This document shows positions 9,005 through 18,302 of a DNA stretch of 64,000 bases, one piece after another. This stretch comes from Marinobacter halotolerans. GTDB taxonomy: Bacteria > Pseudomonadota > Gammaproteobacteria > Pseudomonadales > Oleiphilaceae. The stretch spans positions 1,674,001 to 1,738,000 of the forward strand of contig NZ_VMHP01000001.1 of the NCBI RefSeq assembly GCF_008795985.1. Reading direction: 5' to 3'. The notes under the pieces were generated by a model. The model saw nothing but the letters and a program-made list of their open reading frames with translations, did not search any database and was not told the DNA's origin. The translations under genes and the position numbers were made by a program. Position 1 is the stretch's first letter, and each line of letters opens with the position of its first letter.

Positions 9005-9742
9005 TTACAGAATGGCCCGGAACACCAGCAGGATGCCGGTGACCAGCAACACTCCGTAAACGGCACGACGGAAGTAACCTTCATCCAGGCGATGGTGTAG
9101 AAAATCGCCCACCACCACGCCCATCACCAGCATCGGCAGGTACCAGGCGATCCTGTCAGCAGTGGCAATCAGGCGTCCATCGAACAGGTACAGCAGCGTG
9201 AGTGTGACGTTCAGAGTCAGCCATACGCTGACCAGGGTGGCGCGGGTCCGGCTCTTGTCCAACTGGATGCCGGCAAGAGCGTAGACCAGTAACGGCCCGC
9301 CGGAAGCAAAAAGTCCCTGGGTAACGCCAGCGGCAAGTATGATGCCCCGGCTGGTTTTCAGCCCATGGGGAGCGGCGACATGGCCGCCAAACAACCGCCA
9401 CAGCTCTTTTCCGGCAAACCAGACAATCAGGCAGCCCAGCAGTATTTCCAGCCCGCTGTCGCCCAGCCAGGGCATCAGGAAATAGCCGGTGATGGTTCCG
9501 GCCAGCATCAGCGGCAGTATCAGTCTGGTCAGAATAGGCCAGTCAATGTGCTGGCGGTTTTTCCAGGTGAGATAACTGCTCATCACGACACTTAGCGGTA
9601 CCAGGACGGGAAGCAACTGGGGAATGGGCAACATTAACGCCCCAAGCGACAGGGCAATGACAATGGAGCCAAACCCGGTAATGGTTTCGATGGTAAAGGC
9701 CAGCAGAATGGCGAAGCCGAGCCAGAGCCAGGGGTCGATCAT
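9005..9742 (-). CDS. TauE/SafE family sulfite/organic anion exporter-like membrane protein
   Basis: The 245-residue protein begins at the ATG at 9740-9742, which overlaps the stop of the upstream SDR gene (ATGA). It has about eight membrane helices in two halves. The opening IETITGFGSIVIALSLGALM is the typical first signature of the TauE/SafE (PF01925) family, and the second-half repeat TQGLFASGGPLLVY also matches. Family members move sulfite, sulfoacetate or other small anions, but most are uncharacterised. It is the last gene of the five-gene operon that begins with the flavin monooxygenase. Confidence 0.87.
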   Translation of the reverse strand: MIDPWLWLGFAILLAFTIETITGFGSIVIALSLGALMLPIPQLLPVLVPLSVVMSSYLTWKNRQHIDWPILTRLILPLMLAGTITGYFLMPWLGDSGLEILLGCLIVWFAGKELWRLFGGHVAAPHGLKTSRGIILAAGVTQGLFASGGPLLVYALAGIQLDKSRTRATLVSVWLTLNVTLTLLYLFDGRLIATADRIAWYLPMLVMGVVVGDFLHHRLDEGYFRRAVYGVLLVTGILLVFRAIL

Positions 9743-10524
9743 GCCGGGATATCTCCCGCGAATTTCTTCCGTACGGCCCGCAGGTACAGGCGCGGCGCAA
9801 TACGCCATAGCAGGCTGCCGAAGCGTGACAGGGGTTCCGGCAGCAGCCAGGGTTTGCGGCCGGTCAGCGCAAGGCCGATCATTGCCGCCATATCAGCGGC
9901 GCTGGCCATACTGCCCACCGTTGAGCGGGCGTGGCTGGCTTTGCTGCCGTCCGCCCCCAGGGCATTCTGTTCTATCGGCGTGTCGAGAAAACTGGGGTAG
10001 ACCATCAGCAGATGGATGCCTTTGGGCTCCAGCTCGAACCTCAGCACCTCAAAGAACTGGGTCAGGGCGCTTTTGGCGGCGCAATACCCCGCCCGCCCGG
10101 GCACCGGCATCCAGCCTGCCATGGAACCGATACAGATAATGCTGCCATGGGATTTTTCCAAAAGCGGCAGGGCTAACTGGGTCAGCTCCACCGGCCCCTG
10201 AAAGTCCACGGCCATAACCTTGCGGAAAACGTCCGGACTGGTCGTGGCAGCGGGTGAGCGGTGGGTAATGCCGGCGTTGTTCACCAGCAGATCGAGCTGC
10301 CCGAAGGCCTGTTCGGTTTCCGCGATCAGGCGCTCCAGATCAGCGGTCTGGGTCACATCTACCTTGGTGACGTGTACCCGTTTGTCGTTTCCCAACTCGG
10401 CCCTTCGGTTTGTCAGCGCCTCGACGTTGATGTCTGCCAGTACCAGGGAATGACCGGCTCTAAACCAGTGTTGCGCCATGGCCCAGCCAAGGCCGCTGGC
10501 GGCGCCGGTAATAAGTGTGACCAT
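9739..10524 (-). CDS. Short-chain dehydrogenase/reductase (SDR) family protein
   Basis: The 261-residue protein starts at the ATG at 10522-10524, which has AGGAG upstream and overlaps the stop of the epimerase gene by one base; longer in-frame extensions lie inside that gene. The Rossmann motif is TGAASGLGWA, the structural motif is NNAG, and the catalytic triad is visible as IGSMAG and YCAAK. A C-terminal extension of about 40 residues (PLSRFGSLLWRIAPRLYLRAV) resembles the membrane-associating tail of SDRs acting on lipids. It is co-transcribed with the neighbouring monooxygenase, transporter and epimerase. The substrate is unknown. Confidence 0.85.
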   Translation of the reverse strand: MVTLITGAASGLGWAMAQHWFRAGHSLVLADINVEALTNRRAELGNDKRVHVTKVDVTQTADLERLIAETEQAFGQLDLLVNNAGITHRSPAATTSPDVFRKVMAVDFQGPVELTQLALPLLEKSHGSIICIGSMAGWMPVPGRAGYCAAKSALTQFFEVLRFELEPKGIHLLMVYPSFLDTPIEQNALGADGSKASHARSTVGSMASAADMAAMIGLALTGRKPWLLPEPLSRFGSLLWRIAPRLYLRAVRKKFAGDIPA

Positions 10525-11465
10525 TACAGGTCTCCTTTCAGGCGGGCCTGTTCGATAAAGAAGTCGAAGGTTTCGGCCGAGGTTTTCTGCAACCGGTAGC
10601 CAAACTCCTCCTTCAGGCGGCGATTGCTGAGGACCGGGCGATAGCGCAGGAAATTGACCTGCTCCGGGCCCACCGGTTTGCCAAGCCATTTGGCGATTTG
10701 CAGGCCCGCTCTCACCACGCTGGCCGGCAGAGTGATGACCGGTTTACCGAGTCGCTTCGCAATGTCCCGAATCGTCAGCGCGCCATCGCCGGCCATGTTG
10801 TAGCAGCCTGTCTTGTCCTCCCGGATGCCCTGCTCCATGGCGTTCAGCACGTCCTGGTCCCAGATGAACACGAACGGCGATTCGCTGCCCCGGATGGCCA
10901 GAAGTCTGGGCGCCAGAAACAGGCCCGTAATCTGGTTGCGAGTATCCGCCCCAAGTACGGTGCCGGGTCGGAAAACCAGTTGTTGCAGTTGCCGATGGTT
11001 TTCCCGGTGTTTGCCCAGTAGCTCCTCCACCTGGCGTTTGTGGTCGGAATAGGCAAACTCAGGATTGCCTCTCAAAGGGTCATCTTCATCGATCCACGCT
11101 GGATTGTCGGGATGGTAGCCATAGGCGGCGCCCGAACTGGTGACGGTCAAATGCTTCACCTTGGCGGCCAGGCAGGCTTCAATGACATTGCGGGTGCCGT
11201 TTACATCAATGTCGTGGTCGCGCTCGCGTTCTGCCGAGGCCTGAAGGACGGAAGCCAGGTGGATCACATGGGTGATGCGGTACTCTGCAAGGGTGATCAC
11301 CAGTTTGTGGTCACGGATATCCAGCACTTCCAGCGGGAATTGCAGCCCGTCGCGGTGCTGAATGTCGGTGCCAATGACGAAGTAGTCGGTCGCCAGTCTG
11401 TTGCCCAACTGATGGCCGATGTAACCGGCGGCGCCGGTGATAAGGATGCGTTTTTCGAAGGTCAT
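10524..11465 (-). CDS. NAD-dependent epimerase/dehydratase family protein
   Basis: This 313-residue extended SDR has an N-terminal nucleotide motif TGAAGYIGHQ and a catalytic YSDHK (YxxxK) near the middle. Together with a typical serine-containing strand (TVTSSGAAYGY), these point to an active oxidoreductase or epimerase acting on a nucleotide sugar, sterol-like or aldehyde substrate. It lies 19 bp downstream of the BASS-family transporter and ends at a TAATG junction with the next SDR. The operon contains no sugar-nucleotide genes, so a role in surface polysaccharide is not supported. Confidence 0.83.
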   Translation of the reverse strand: MTFEKRILITGAAGYIGHQLGNRLATDYFVIGTDIQHRDGLQFPLEVLDIRDHKLVITLAEYRITHVIHLASVLQASAERERDHDIDVNGTRNVIEACLAAKVKHLTVTSSGAAYGYHPDNPAWIDEDDPLRGNPEFAYSDHKRQVEELLGKHRENHRQLQQLVFRPGTVLGADTRNQITGLFLAPRLLAIRGSESPFVFIWDQDVLNAMEQGIREDKTGCYNMAGDGALTIRDIAKRLGKPVITLPASVVRAGLQIAKWLGKPVGPEQVNFLRYRPVLSNRRLKEEFGYRLQKTSAETFDFFIEQARLKGDL

Positions 11466-11484
11466 GACGTCAGCCTTATTGTTG

Positions 11485-12372
11485 TTACAGTTCGGGAATC
11501 GGGCGCCGGGCCCAGATCTGGGATAGCGTCAGGCCGGATACCAGATGCCAGACCCCCCAGAAAGCGGTAATCAGCATCATGCCACCGGCGTCGGGAAAAA
11601 AGGTAAACAGGATTACCAGTCCCAGGCCGGAATTCTGGATGCCCACTTCCATGGTCACGGCGCGCTGGTCCGGCACTGATAGGCGCATCAGCCTTGCCAT
11701 GCCAAACCCCAGCGCCAGGGCCATCAGGTTGTGGCCAACCACCAGCCAGAAGAAAGTGTGGAATTCGGTCAGGAACAGATCGACGTTGTTGAGAAACGCG
11801 ATTGCCACAAACGCCAGAAAGACCAGCAGCGAGATCACTCGCAGGGGTTTCTCGCTGCGCTGGGCTAGTGTCGGAAAACGGCCACCGGTCATCATACCCA
11901 GCAGCAGGGGCAGTGCCAGCACCAGTAATACCAGCATCAGTAGGTTTTCCGGCGGCAGGGCAATGTCCTGCAGGTAAGCCCGGGTGTGGGGATTGAGCCA
12001 GCCGTAAAAGGCAAAGTTCAGCGGCGTCATCACCGTGGCGGCCAGGCTGGATACCGCCGTCATGCTGACGGAGACTGCCACGCTGCCCTTGCCCAGCCAG
12101 GTCATGATGTTGGAGAAGCTGCCGCCCGGGCAGGAGGCCACCAGAATCATACCCAGGGCCAGTTGTGGGTCGATCCGGAAAACCGCAGTGAACAGGCAGG
12201 TTACCGCCGGTAACAACAGAAACTGGGCGAGCAGCCCGGCCACGGGCGCTCTGGGAATGGCCAGCACTCGCCGGAAATCGTCCGGTTTCAGATTGAGGGA
12301 CACACCAAACATCATGAACGCCATGATGACGTTCAACAGCACCAGGCTGGCGGGATCAAACTGCACGGTCAT
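11485..12372 (-). CDS. Bile acid:sodium symporter (BASS/SBF) family protein
   Basis: The 295-residue product has nine to ten hydrophobic segments and the conserved BASS motifs. GMILVASCPGGSFSNIMTWL forms the first sodium-site region, and EVGIQNSGLGLVIL is the crossover helix of the second half. Bacterial members carry bile acids, pantoate, 2-oxoacids and other organic anions with sodium. It follows the flavin monooxygenase gene by six bases and precedes the epimerase by 19. Its substrate may be the compound oxidised by these enzymes; that is inference. Confidence 0.88.
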   Translation of the reverse strand: MTVQFDPASLVLLNVIMAFMMFGVSLNLKPDDFRRVLAIPRAPVAGLLAQFLLLPAVTCLFTAVFRIDPQLALGMILVASCPGGSFSNIMTWLGKGSVAVSVSMTAVSSLAATVMTPLNFAFYGWLNPHTRAYLQDIALPPENLLMLVLLVLALPLLLGMMTGGRFPTLAQRSEKPLRVISLLVFLAFVAIAFLNNVDLFLTEFHTFFWLVVGHNLMALALGFGMARLMRLSVPDQRAVTMEVGIQNSGLGLVILFTFFPDAGGMMLITAFWGVWHLVSGLTLSQIWARRPIPEL

Positions 12373-12378
12373 GCGGTT

Positions 12379-13695
12379 TTACCCTATGTCGACCGAATCG
12401 GATTCGAGTTCGGCAATGTCCTCGGCGAGGGCGTCGAGGTAGGCATCCTTGTTCACATAGTAGGCCATGCGGGCCAGCTTGATGTAGTTGTAGCCCCCAT
12501 CCAGCCTTTCCCCCGCGTGTTCCCGCTTTTTCTGCTGGATCCGCCCTGCGCCAGCGGCGCCGTCCTGCTGCTTGCGAATGTACAGAGCCGCCAGCCTTGC
12601 CTGCTGGTTGCGACCCTCCCACCCCAGGCCGGTGGCTTCCACCATGCCCATCAGGAAAAGGTTGTCGTAATAGGGATGCAGCATGTTCAGGTACAGGCGT
12701 GGGGCGTCACCCTGTTCCGGCCAGTTCAGGTGCTTTCTGTCGATGAATGGGTAATCCAGCAGATAGCCTGTGGCCGTCAGGATCAGATCGTACTCGACGC
12801 TTTCGCCATCGCTGAAGTGAACCGTTTTACCCTCTACCCGTTCGATGCTGCGCCGGGGCTGAATGTCGCCATGGCCCAGGTGATGGAGAATCAGCGAGTT
12901 GATCACCGGGTGGGATTCATACATCCGGTAGTCCGGGTCCGGCAGGCCGTAGTCGGACGGTTTGCCCATCACCGTGCGGATCAGCAGCGCATCCAGCCGC
13001 TGCTTGATCGGTCGCGGCAGTTTGAGCTTGCCGCCGAGGGTATCGATCGGCCTGCCCTTGAGGAATTTGGGCAGAAAGTAATAGCCCCGGCGCAGGCTCA
13101 TATCCACCGAGTGGGCATGGTGCACCGCATCAACGGCAATATCGGCGCCGGAGTTGCCGCACCCGATGATCAGCACCCGTTTGGTGCGGAATACCTCCGG
13201 GCTGCGGTAGTCCGCAGAATGCATCAGCTCGCCCTCGAAGTTACCGGGCAGGGCCGGCTTGTTGGGAGTATGCAGGGTGCCATTGGCGATCATCACCCCG
13301 TCGAAGGTTCGGATCTTTTGTTCGCCGTTATGTTCGGTAGTGATCTGCCACTGCTCTCCTTCCTCGCCAACCGGCTCAACCCTGATCACACGGGTGTCGA
13401 ACTCGTAGTGTTCGCGAAGGCCGAAATGATCCACGAAATTCCGGAAATAGGTTTTCAGTTCCTGGTGGCTGGGATAGGGGGCCACCGAGTCTGCCATGGG
13501 AAATTCGGCGAACTCCGTCATCCGCTTGGATGAGATCAGGTGGGCGGTCTCATACATGGTGCTGTGGGGGTTGTCGATGTCCCACAGCCCACCCACATCG
13601 CTGTGAAGCTCGAAGCCGGTAAAGGCAATGCCCTGTTTCTGGAGATTGCGGGCGCAGGCAAGGCCCATGGGGCCTGCGCCGATGATTGCGTACAT
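12379..13695 (-). CDS. Flavin-containing monooxygenase (class B, FMO family)
   Basis: This 438-residue flavoprotein has an FAD-binding GAGPMG at residues 6-11, the FMO fingerprint FEGELMHSADY (F-x-G-x3-H-x3-Y, residues 153-163), and an NADPH-binding GCGNSGA at 178-184. These are the features of class B monooxygenases that insert oxygen at nitrogen, sulfur or ketone carbons. It is shorter than AlmA-type alkane hydroxylases and Baeyer-Villiger enzymes, so alkane oxidation is not assumed. It is the first gene of a minus-strand operon with a BASS transporter, epimerase, SDR and TauE protein, and is transcribed away from speC. Confidence 0.88.
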   Translation of the reverse strand: MYAIIGAGPMGLACARNLQKQGIAFTGFELHSDVGGLWDIDNPHSTMYETAHLISSKRMTEFAEFPMADSVAPYPSHQELKTYFRNFVDHFGLREHYEFDTRVIRVEPVGEEGEQWQITTEHNGEQKIRTFDGVMIANGTLHTPNKPALPGNFEGELMHSADYRSPEVFRTKRVLIIGCGNSGADIAVDAVHHAHSVDMSLRRGYYFLPKFLKGRPIDTLGGKLKLPRPIKQRLDALLIRTVMGKPSDYGLPDPDYRMYESHPVINSLILHHLGHGDIQPRRSIERVEGKTVHFSDGESVEYDLILTATGYLLDYPFIDRKHLNWPEQGDAPRLYLNMLHPYYDNLFLMGMVEATGLGWEGRNQQARLAALYIRKQQDGAAGAGRIQQKKREHAGERLDGGYNYIKLARMAYYVNKDAYLDALAEDIAELESDSVDIG

Positions 13696-13924
13696 AGCGG
13701 ATTTCCCGGTTTTGTTGTTGTAGTGCCGTATCTTAGGCTTTTTTTACCCGGTTTCGCACGGCAGGACCAAAAAAGATGCCTTGTGGCCGGCTGTCTTTTA
13801 TGGGTAGATATGCTCATATCCGGGCCCGGGAAAAAGCCCGATGATCGCGCAACACCACGGGTGCTGCAGCGTTGCTGTCGCACCTTTTTTATGTCTGTTT
13901 GCCCTGTGGAGGGACACACCACCC

Positions 13925-15100
13925 ATGACCGAAGTCGCCAACGCCAATATCGCCGACTACTACACTGCCGAAACCTTCAAGCGCATCAAGGACTTTGCCG
14001 ATGGCAAGGAAACACCCTTTGTGGTGATTGATACGGCCACAGTGGAGCACCAGTACAATGAGCTTCTGGAAGGCTTCCCCTATGCGAGCGTGTACTACGC
14101 GGTAAAAGCCAACCCTGCCCCGCAGATCCTGACCATGCTGCGAGACAAGGGGGCCAACTTCGATATTGCATCGGTGTATGAGCTGGACAAGGTGATGGCG
14201 CTGGGTGTGACCGGCGAGCGTATCAGCTTCGGCAACACCATCAAGAAAGCCCGTGATGTACGCACGTTTTTCGAACGCGGTGTCCGGCTTTTTGCCACCG
14301 ACTCCGAGGCCGATCTGCGCAACATCGCCAAGGCCGCACCGGGCTCGAAAGTTTACGTCCGCATCCTGACGGAAGGTACCCTGACCGCCGACTGGCCCCT
14401 GTCCCGCAAGTTCGGCTGCCAGACCGACATGGCCATGGACCTGCTGATCCTGGCCCGCGATCTGGGCCTGGTGCCTTACGGTGTGTCTTTCCACGTGGGC
14501 TCACAGCAGCGCGAAATCGGCGCCTGGGATGCTGCCCTTGGCAAGGTGAAGGTGATTTTCGAACGCCTGAAAGAAGAAGACGGCATTGAACTGAAAATGA
14601 TCAACATGGGCGGTGGCTTCCCGGCCAACTACATCACCCGCACCAACGATCTGAAAACCTACGCAGAGGAAATCTCCCGTTTTCTGCACGAAGATTTTGG
14701 CGACACACTGCCGGAAATCATTATTGAGCCTGGCCGTTCGCTGATCTCCAACGCGGGCGTGCTGGTGAGTGAAGTGGTGCTGATTTCCAGAAAATCCCGC
14801 ACTGCCCTGCACCGCTGGGTGTTTACGGATGTTGGCAAGTTTGGCGGCCTGATCGAAACTCTTGACGAGTCCATCAAGTTTCCGATCTGGACGGAAAAGG
14901 TCGGCGAAGGCGAAGACTGCGTGATTGCCGGCCCCACCTGCGACAGCGCGGATATCATGTACGAGCACCACAAATACCCGCTGCCGCTGAACCTGGCGAT
15001 CGGTGACCGTATGTACTGGTTGTCCACAGGTGCTTATACGACTACTTATAGCGCCATCGAGTTCAACGGCTTTCCTCCGTTGAAGGACTATTACATCTGA
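13925..15100 (+). CDS. speC: Ornithine/lysine decarboxylase, PLP fold type III (SpeC-like)
   Basis: This is a group IV decarboxylase (alanine-racemase fold) that makes putrescine from ornithine, or cadaverine from lysine. The 391-residue protein starts at ATG 13925 with GGAGG upstream; a longer in-frame opening from 13841 lacks support. The PLP lysine is in YYAVKANPAP (K61), FHVGSQQ and MGGGFPA bind PLP phosphate, and the catalytic cysteine is in GPTCDSADIM (C339). The sequence is very close to what I recall of the Pseudomonas ornithine decarboxylase SpeC. Specificity between ornithine and lysine cannot be settled by eye. The gene stands alone between a divergent FMO and a terminator-like repeat. 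Confidence 0.9.
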   Translation: MTEVANANIADYYTAETFKRIKDFADGKETPFVVIDTATVEHQYNELLEGFPYASVYYAVKANPAPQILTMLRDKGANFDIASVYELDKVMALGVTGERISFGNTIKKARDVRTFFERGVRLFATDSEADLRNIAKAAPGSKVYVRILTEGTLTADWPLSRKFGCQTDMAMDLLILARDLGLVPYGVSFHVGSQQREIGAWDAALGKVKVIFERLKEEDGIELKMINMGGGFPANYITRTNDLKTYAEEISRFLHEDFGDTLPEIIIEPGRSLISNAGVLVSEVVLISRKSRTALHRWVFTDVGKFGGLIETLDESIKFPIWTEKVGEGEDCVIAGPTCDSADIMYEHHKYPLPLNLAIGDRMYWLSTGAYTTTYSAIEFNGFPPLKDYYI

Positions 15101-15120
15101 CCCTGCGGGGCTGCCGCGAG

Positions 15121-15197
15121 GTGGGGACTCTGTTTTCCTTGGAAATGGAACTCGCTTCGCTCAGACACCCATTTCTGGCGGAAAACAGAGTCCCCAC
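15121..15197. repeat. Long imperfect inverted repeat between convergent genes (terminator or REP-like element)
   Basis: An 18-base arm (GTGGGGACTCTGTTTTCC, 15121-15138) has an exact inverted copy at 15180-15197. Inside it, GAAATGG at 15142-15148 pairs with CCATTTC at 15169-15175. The loop carries CTCGCTTCGCTCAG. The element fills the gap between convergent speC and the CynX-type gene and could stop transcription from both sides. Its modular, GC-rich form is also that of a dispersed palindromic element, which a genome search would show. Confidence 0.7.
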
Positions 15198-15207
15198 CCC
15201 ACGGCGA

Positions 15208-16413
15208 TCAGGCTGTTGGTGGGGTTTCCCTGTGCTGTTTCAGGTTCAGGGTGAAGGTTAAGGGAAGAACCAGCACACAGTAGGCGATGATGAACATCAC
15301 GGCATAGCGGGCGTCATTGCCCCAGTCTGCCAGCAGGCCGCCGATCATCGGGATCGAGAAGGCCAGTGTGTACCCCACCAGGAAGTTACCGGCGGACAGC
15401 CGGCCGGTTTCCCCGGATTTGACCAGCACCGGTGGCAGAGCCACCAGCAGGATCAGCAGGATGCCGGCGGTGAAACTCATGACGGTCGCGCTCGCGATGG
15501 ACCACCAGCCGGTCAGCAGTACCGCACCGATAGTGCCCAGGATGCTGCAGCTGGCCATCACGATGATCGGCCCTTTTTCGCCTACCCAGCTTTTCGCCAT
15601 TTTCAGCATGACCAGTGAAGCCGCCACCTGGGCCAGGTTGTAGCAGAAGAGAGCGTCTGCCAGCAGGTCAAAGTTGCCCTGTTGTTCCAACAGGTTGCCC
15701 ATGTAGGCATTCAGGCCAAAGAACAGCGACCCTGACAGTCCCAGAAGCAGACCCAGCCTTAGCGTCAGGGGGTTTTTCCAGTCTGGCAGCCAGGCGGGCT
15801 TTTCCACTGGGCGGCCCATATCCCGCCTGGGCAGGAAGAGTGCGGCGGCAACCAGCAGAGCCGGTAGTGACCAGGCCAGCATGGTGGCGCGCCAGCTGTT
15901 GTCCATCAGGGGCATCAGTACCGGCAAAGTGATACCCGCACCGATGAATTCTCCCATCAGCATGCCGTTCATGTAGATGGCAGAACCAATAGCCAGATGT
16001 CTCGATTCCAGCCAACGGGGCAGCAGTGCCGGCAGGGAAGGCTGCATCATGGCAACGCCAAAACCCATGACTGCGCTGGCAATCATCAGCGTGAGGGTAT
16101 CTGGTGCCAGGCCACGACCGGCAGAACCGATCATCATGATGACCATGGCCAGCGCCAGGCTGTTTCTCGGGCCGATTCGCGAGATGGCCAGGGAGCCGGG
16201 CATGGAGCCGATGGCCAGCATCAGAATCGGCAGGGTGGTCAGGGCCCCGGTCAGCGCTTGGGACAGTCCCAGTTCGTCACTGATGAAGGGGGCCAGCGGT
16301 GGCGCGACCAGAACCGGAATGCGTAGATAGATTCCGGCCAGCCAAAGCAGAACCGCCACCGGAAGCAGTTTGCCTGCCGGTGGCGGTGAGGTGGGAGTGG
16401 AATACTCGCCCAC
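15208..16413 (-). CDS. CynX/NimT family MFS transporter
   Basis: This 401-residue twelve-helix major facilitator protein opens with LLWLAGIYLRIPVLVAPPLA and shows the short proline- and glycine-rich loops of the cyanate/nitroimidazole (CynX/NimT) family. No cyanase gene is nearby. The start lies 12 bp after the stop of the orphan ectoine synthase on the same strand, so the two are probably one transcription unit. The transported compound may therefore be ectoine, its precursor N-acetyl-diaminobutyrate or a related solute; this is inference from gene order only. Confidence 0.85.
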   Translation of the reverse strand: MGEYSTPTSPPPAGKLLPVAVLLWLAGIYLRIPVLVAPPLAPFISDELGLSQALTGALTTLPILMLAIGSMPGSLAISRIGPRNSLALAMVIMMIGSAGRGLAPDTLTLMIASAVMGFGVAMMQPSLPALLPRWLESRHLAIGSAIYMNGMLMGEFIGAGITLPVLMPLMDNSWRATMLAWSLPALLVAAALFLPRRDMGRPVEKPAWLPDWKNPLTLRLGLLLGLSGSLFFGLNAYMGNLLEQQGNFDLLADALFCYNLAQVAASLVMLKMAKSWVGEKGPIIVMASCSILGTIGAVLLTGWWSIASATVMSFTAGILLILLVALPPVLVKSGETGRLSAGNFLVGYTLAFSIPMIGGLLADWGNDARYAVMFIIAYCVLVLPLTFTLNLKQHRETPPTA

Positions 16414-16425
16414 TATGCCCGAAGC

Positions 16426-16821
16426 TTAAACGTCACCCGTGTCCAGAACATAGGCACCGTCTTTGTCGTGAACTTCACGACCGGTCACGGGCGGGTTGAA
16501 GGCACAGATCAGGCGCATGTCCTCGGTGCCGCCGCGGAGTGTGTGCGGGTCGTTCTTGTCCAGGGCGTAGAGGGTTCCGTCGGAAATCTGGTGGGTTTCA
16601 CCGGTTGCCTTGTCCAGGATGCTGCCATTACCAGCCACGCAGTAGACGGCTTCCAGGTGGTTCTTGTACCACAGGTTGAGCTCGGCTCCGGCCGGAATGA
16701 TGGTTTCATGGAAAGAGAAACCCATGCCGTCTTTCTTGAGCAGCATACGGCGGCTGGTCCAGCCCGGCCCGGTTACTTCCCGCTCGGTTCCGATGATGTC
16801 CTCAACTCGTACGATTTTCAT
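16426..16821 (-). CDS. ectC: Ectoine synthase (solitary EctC)
   Basis: EctC cyclises N-gamma-acetyl-L-2,4-diaminobutyrate to ectoine. The 131-residue cupin starts at the ATG at 16819-16821 with GAGG seven bases upstream. It matches EctC along its whole length: [44 protein letters not shown] and [15 protein letters not shown]. The glutamate, tyrosine and histidine that bind the catalytic iron in characterised EctC all have counterparts, so it should be active. No ectA, ectB or ectD is in the window; an MFS gene follows at 12 bp instead. It is either a scavenging enzyme fed by import or a detached second copy. Confidence 0.9.
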   Translation of the reverse strand: MKIVRVEDIIGTEREVTGPGWTSRRMLLKKDGMGFSFHETIIPAGAELNLWYKNHLEAVYCVAGNGSILDKATGETHQISDGTLYALDKNDPHTLRGGTEDMRLICAFNPPVTGREVHDKDGAYVLDTGDV

Positions 16822-16871
16822 ATGCTTTCCTCGTTTTGTGATGGCCTTACCATTCAGTATAAACACCAGCG

Positions 16872-18302
16872 TCATGTCTGATTCAAGCGCCATTGGTCGA
16901 AGGCGTCCATGGCGGCGCCGATCGCAGCAACAAAATCCTGGCGTGTCTGGTCATCTATCGATCGCTTTTTACGGCACCGATCAAGCATCCGATGAATGTC
17001 CCGGCGATGACTGCGATCCAGATACTCCAGCCAGTGATCATCGGCCGGAGCCAGGTCCAGCAGATCGCGGCCCGCATGGTTACGCTGGCTGACATGCCAC
17101 CAGTGGTTTATTGCCCTTCCCAATACAACATAGCCGAATTGGCTGTCCTGTACAGGACCGAAGGTGGCGGTACGCAGGCCGTCCTTGAGTATTCCGGTAT
17201 TCAGGACGGGCAGTGTCAGCCGGTCACCATAGAAATAGCTGCCTGCCGCGCCGACCAGTCCGCCAATCAGCGCGCCGGTGCCCAACGAGTGCCCCAGCGT
17301 CACCGCGTCGATCCCCGCACCGCTGACAGCGCCCGCGCCAAAACCGGCGGTGGCCAGGTATCGCCTATCCACGCCCCAGGCCGAACGACTGCGTTCACTG
17401 AACAGGTCGTGTTCACTGTGCCAGGCCAGTTCCGCTTCCTGACGCTGAATACGGTTGTGCTGGTACAACCGCTCAATGGCAATCCGCAGGTGTTCTTCTT
17501 TCTTGCGCTGGTTTTTGTACCACTGGTCGCGCAGCTGCTCTGCCAGCGTCTGATCAGAGATTTCAGCGGTCTGCTGCAGGGTCAGCGTGCGTTTTTCCCG
17601 AAACGACATCATGCGCTCCAGGGTATCGGCGATCAGGCTGGCGGTCTCGCGTCTGCGCTGAATCCGCTGTTCGGACAGATAACGAGTGGCCTCGCTCAGG
17701 GGCTCTTCCCAGGCCGGCTCCAGCTGACCGAAGGTTTTCAGCAGGCTCAGGTGCTGGTCGAAAGGGGCACGTACCGCATCGAAGCGTCGCACAACCTGGA
17801 AGAACTGGCCCAATGCGCGTTCCCAGGTGTCGCTGAAATCCTCCGGGCCGATGCTGTTAATCAGCGCGAGGCTGGGCTGGCCGGTCCAGCGCAGGATGGT
17901 CATTTCGGCTTCGTGCTGGGGGCTGTAGGGGATCGAGCCGTCCACCACGTAGATGATGCCGGCGCCTTCAGCCAGTGGAGCCAGTAACTGACATTCGTCT
18001 TTGAAGCGTGGGTCGTCGCTGAACTGGTTTACGAAAGCGCTGACGGTATCGGCCCGGTCAGAGGCGGACACACTGTGGGCTTCGAGCCACTCCAGAACCC
18101 GTCTGGGGCGCTGAAAACCCGGCGTATCAACCAGGGTGTAGACAACGTGCCCGTCCACCGACAGGGGATAGTCCTGTCGCTTGCGGGTGGTGCCAGGCTC
18201 CAGGGCAATGGCGATGGCGTCGTTCTGGGACAGGGTGGCCACAATGCTGGATTTGCCCTTGTTGGGGTGGCCAACCACGGCGAATACGGGGGTCTGTGGC
18301 AT
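16872..18302 (-). CDS. GTPase with C-terminal DUF3482 domain
   Basis: The 476-residue product begins with an Era/EngA-like G domain: G1 GHPNKGKSS (residues 11-19), a threonine-rich G2 region ([11 protein letters not shown]) and G3 DTPGF. The C-terminal half carries the DUF3482 region with a glycine-zipper membrane hairpin ([18 protein letters not shown] and following, about residues 320-365). It overlaps the DUF2868 gene upstream by ATGA, and this two-gene order recurs in many gammaproteobacteria as I recall. The pair probably forms a membrane-bound GTPase complex; its biological task is not known. Confidence 0.85.
   Translation of the reverse strand: MPQTPVFAVVGHPNKGKSSIVATLSQNDAIAIALEPGTTRKRQDYPLSVDGHVVYTLVDTPGFQRPRRVLEWLEAHSVSASDRADTVSAFVNQFSDDPRFKDECQLLAPLAEGAGIIYVVDGSIPYSPQHEAEMTILRWTGQPSLALINSIGPEDFSDTWERALGQFFQVVRRFDAVRAPFDQHLSLLKTFGQLEPAWEEPLSEATRYLSEQRIQRRRETASLIADTLERMMSFREKRTLTLQQTAEISDQTLAEQLRDQWYKNQRKKEEHLRIAIERLYQHNRIQRQEAELAWHSEHDLFSERSRSAWGVDRRYLATAGFGAGAVSGAGIDAVTLGHSLGTGALIGGLVGAAGSYFYGDRLTLPVLNTGILKDGLRTATFGPVQDSQFGYVVLGRAINHWWHVSQRNHAGRDLLDLAPADDHWLEYLDRSHRRDIHRMLDRCRKKRSIDDQTRQDFVAAIGAAMDAFDQWRLNQT

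Noticed and set aside
12517..13533. 338-codon open frame on the plus strand
   Set aside because: It is antisense to the flavin monooxygenase, which has clear FAD and NADPH motifs; the mirrored frame has no recognisable motif.
12379..13695. AlmA-type long-chain alkane hydroxylase
   Set aside because: The protein belongs to the FMO family but is shorter than AlmA, and no alkane genes accompany it, so the specific call is not supported.
16893..17987. 364-codon open frame on the plus strand
   Set aside because: It is antisense to the DUF3482 GTPase with an intact G domain; it arises from high-GC codon bias.
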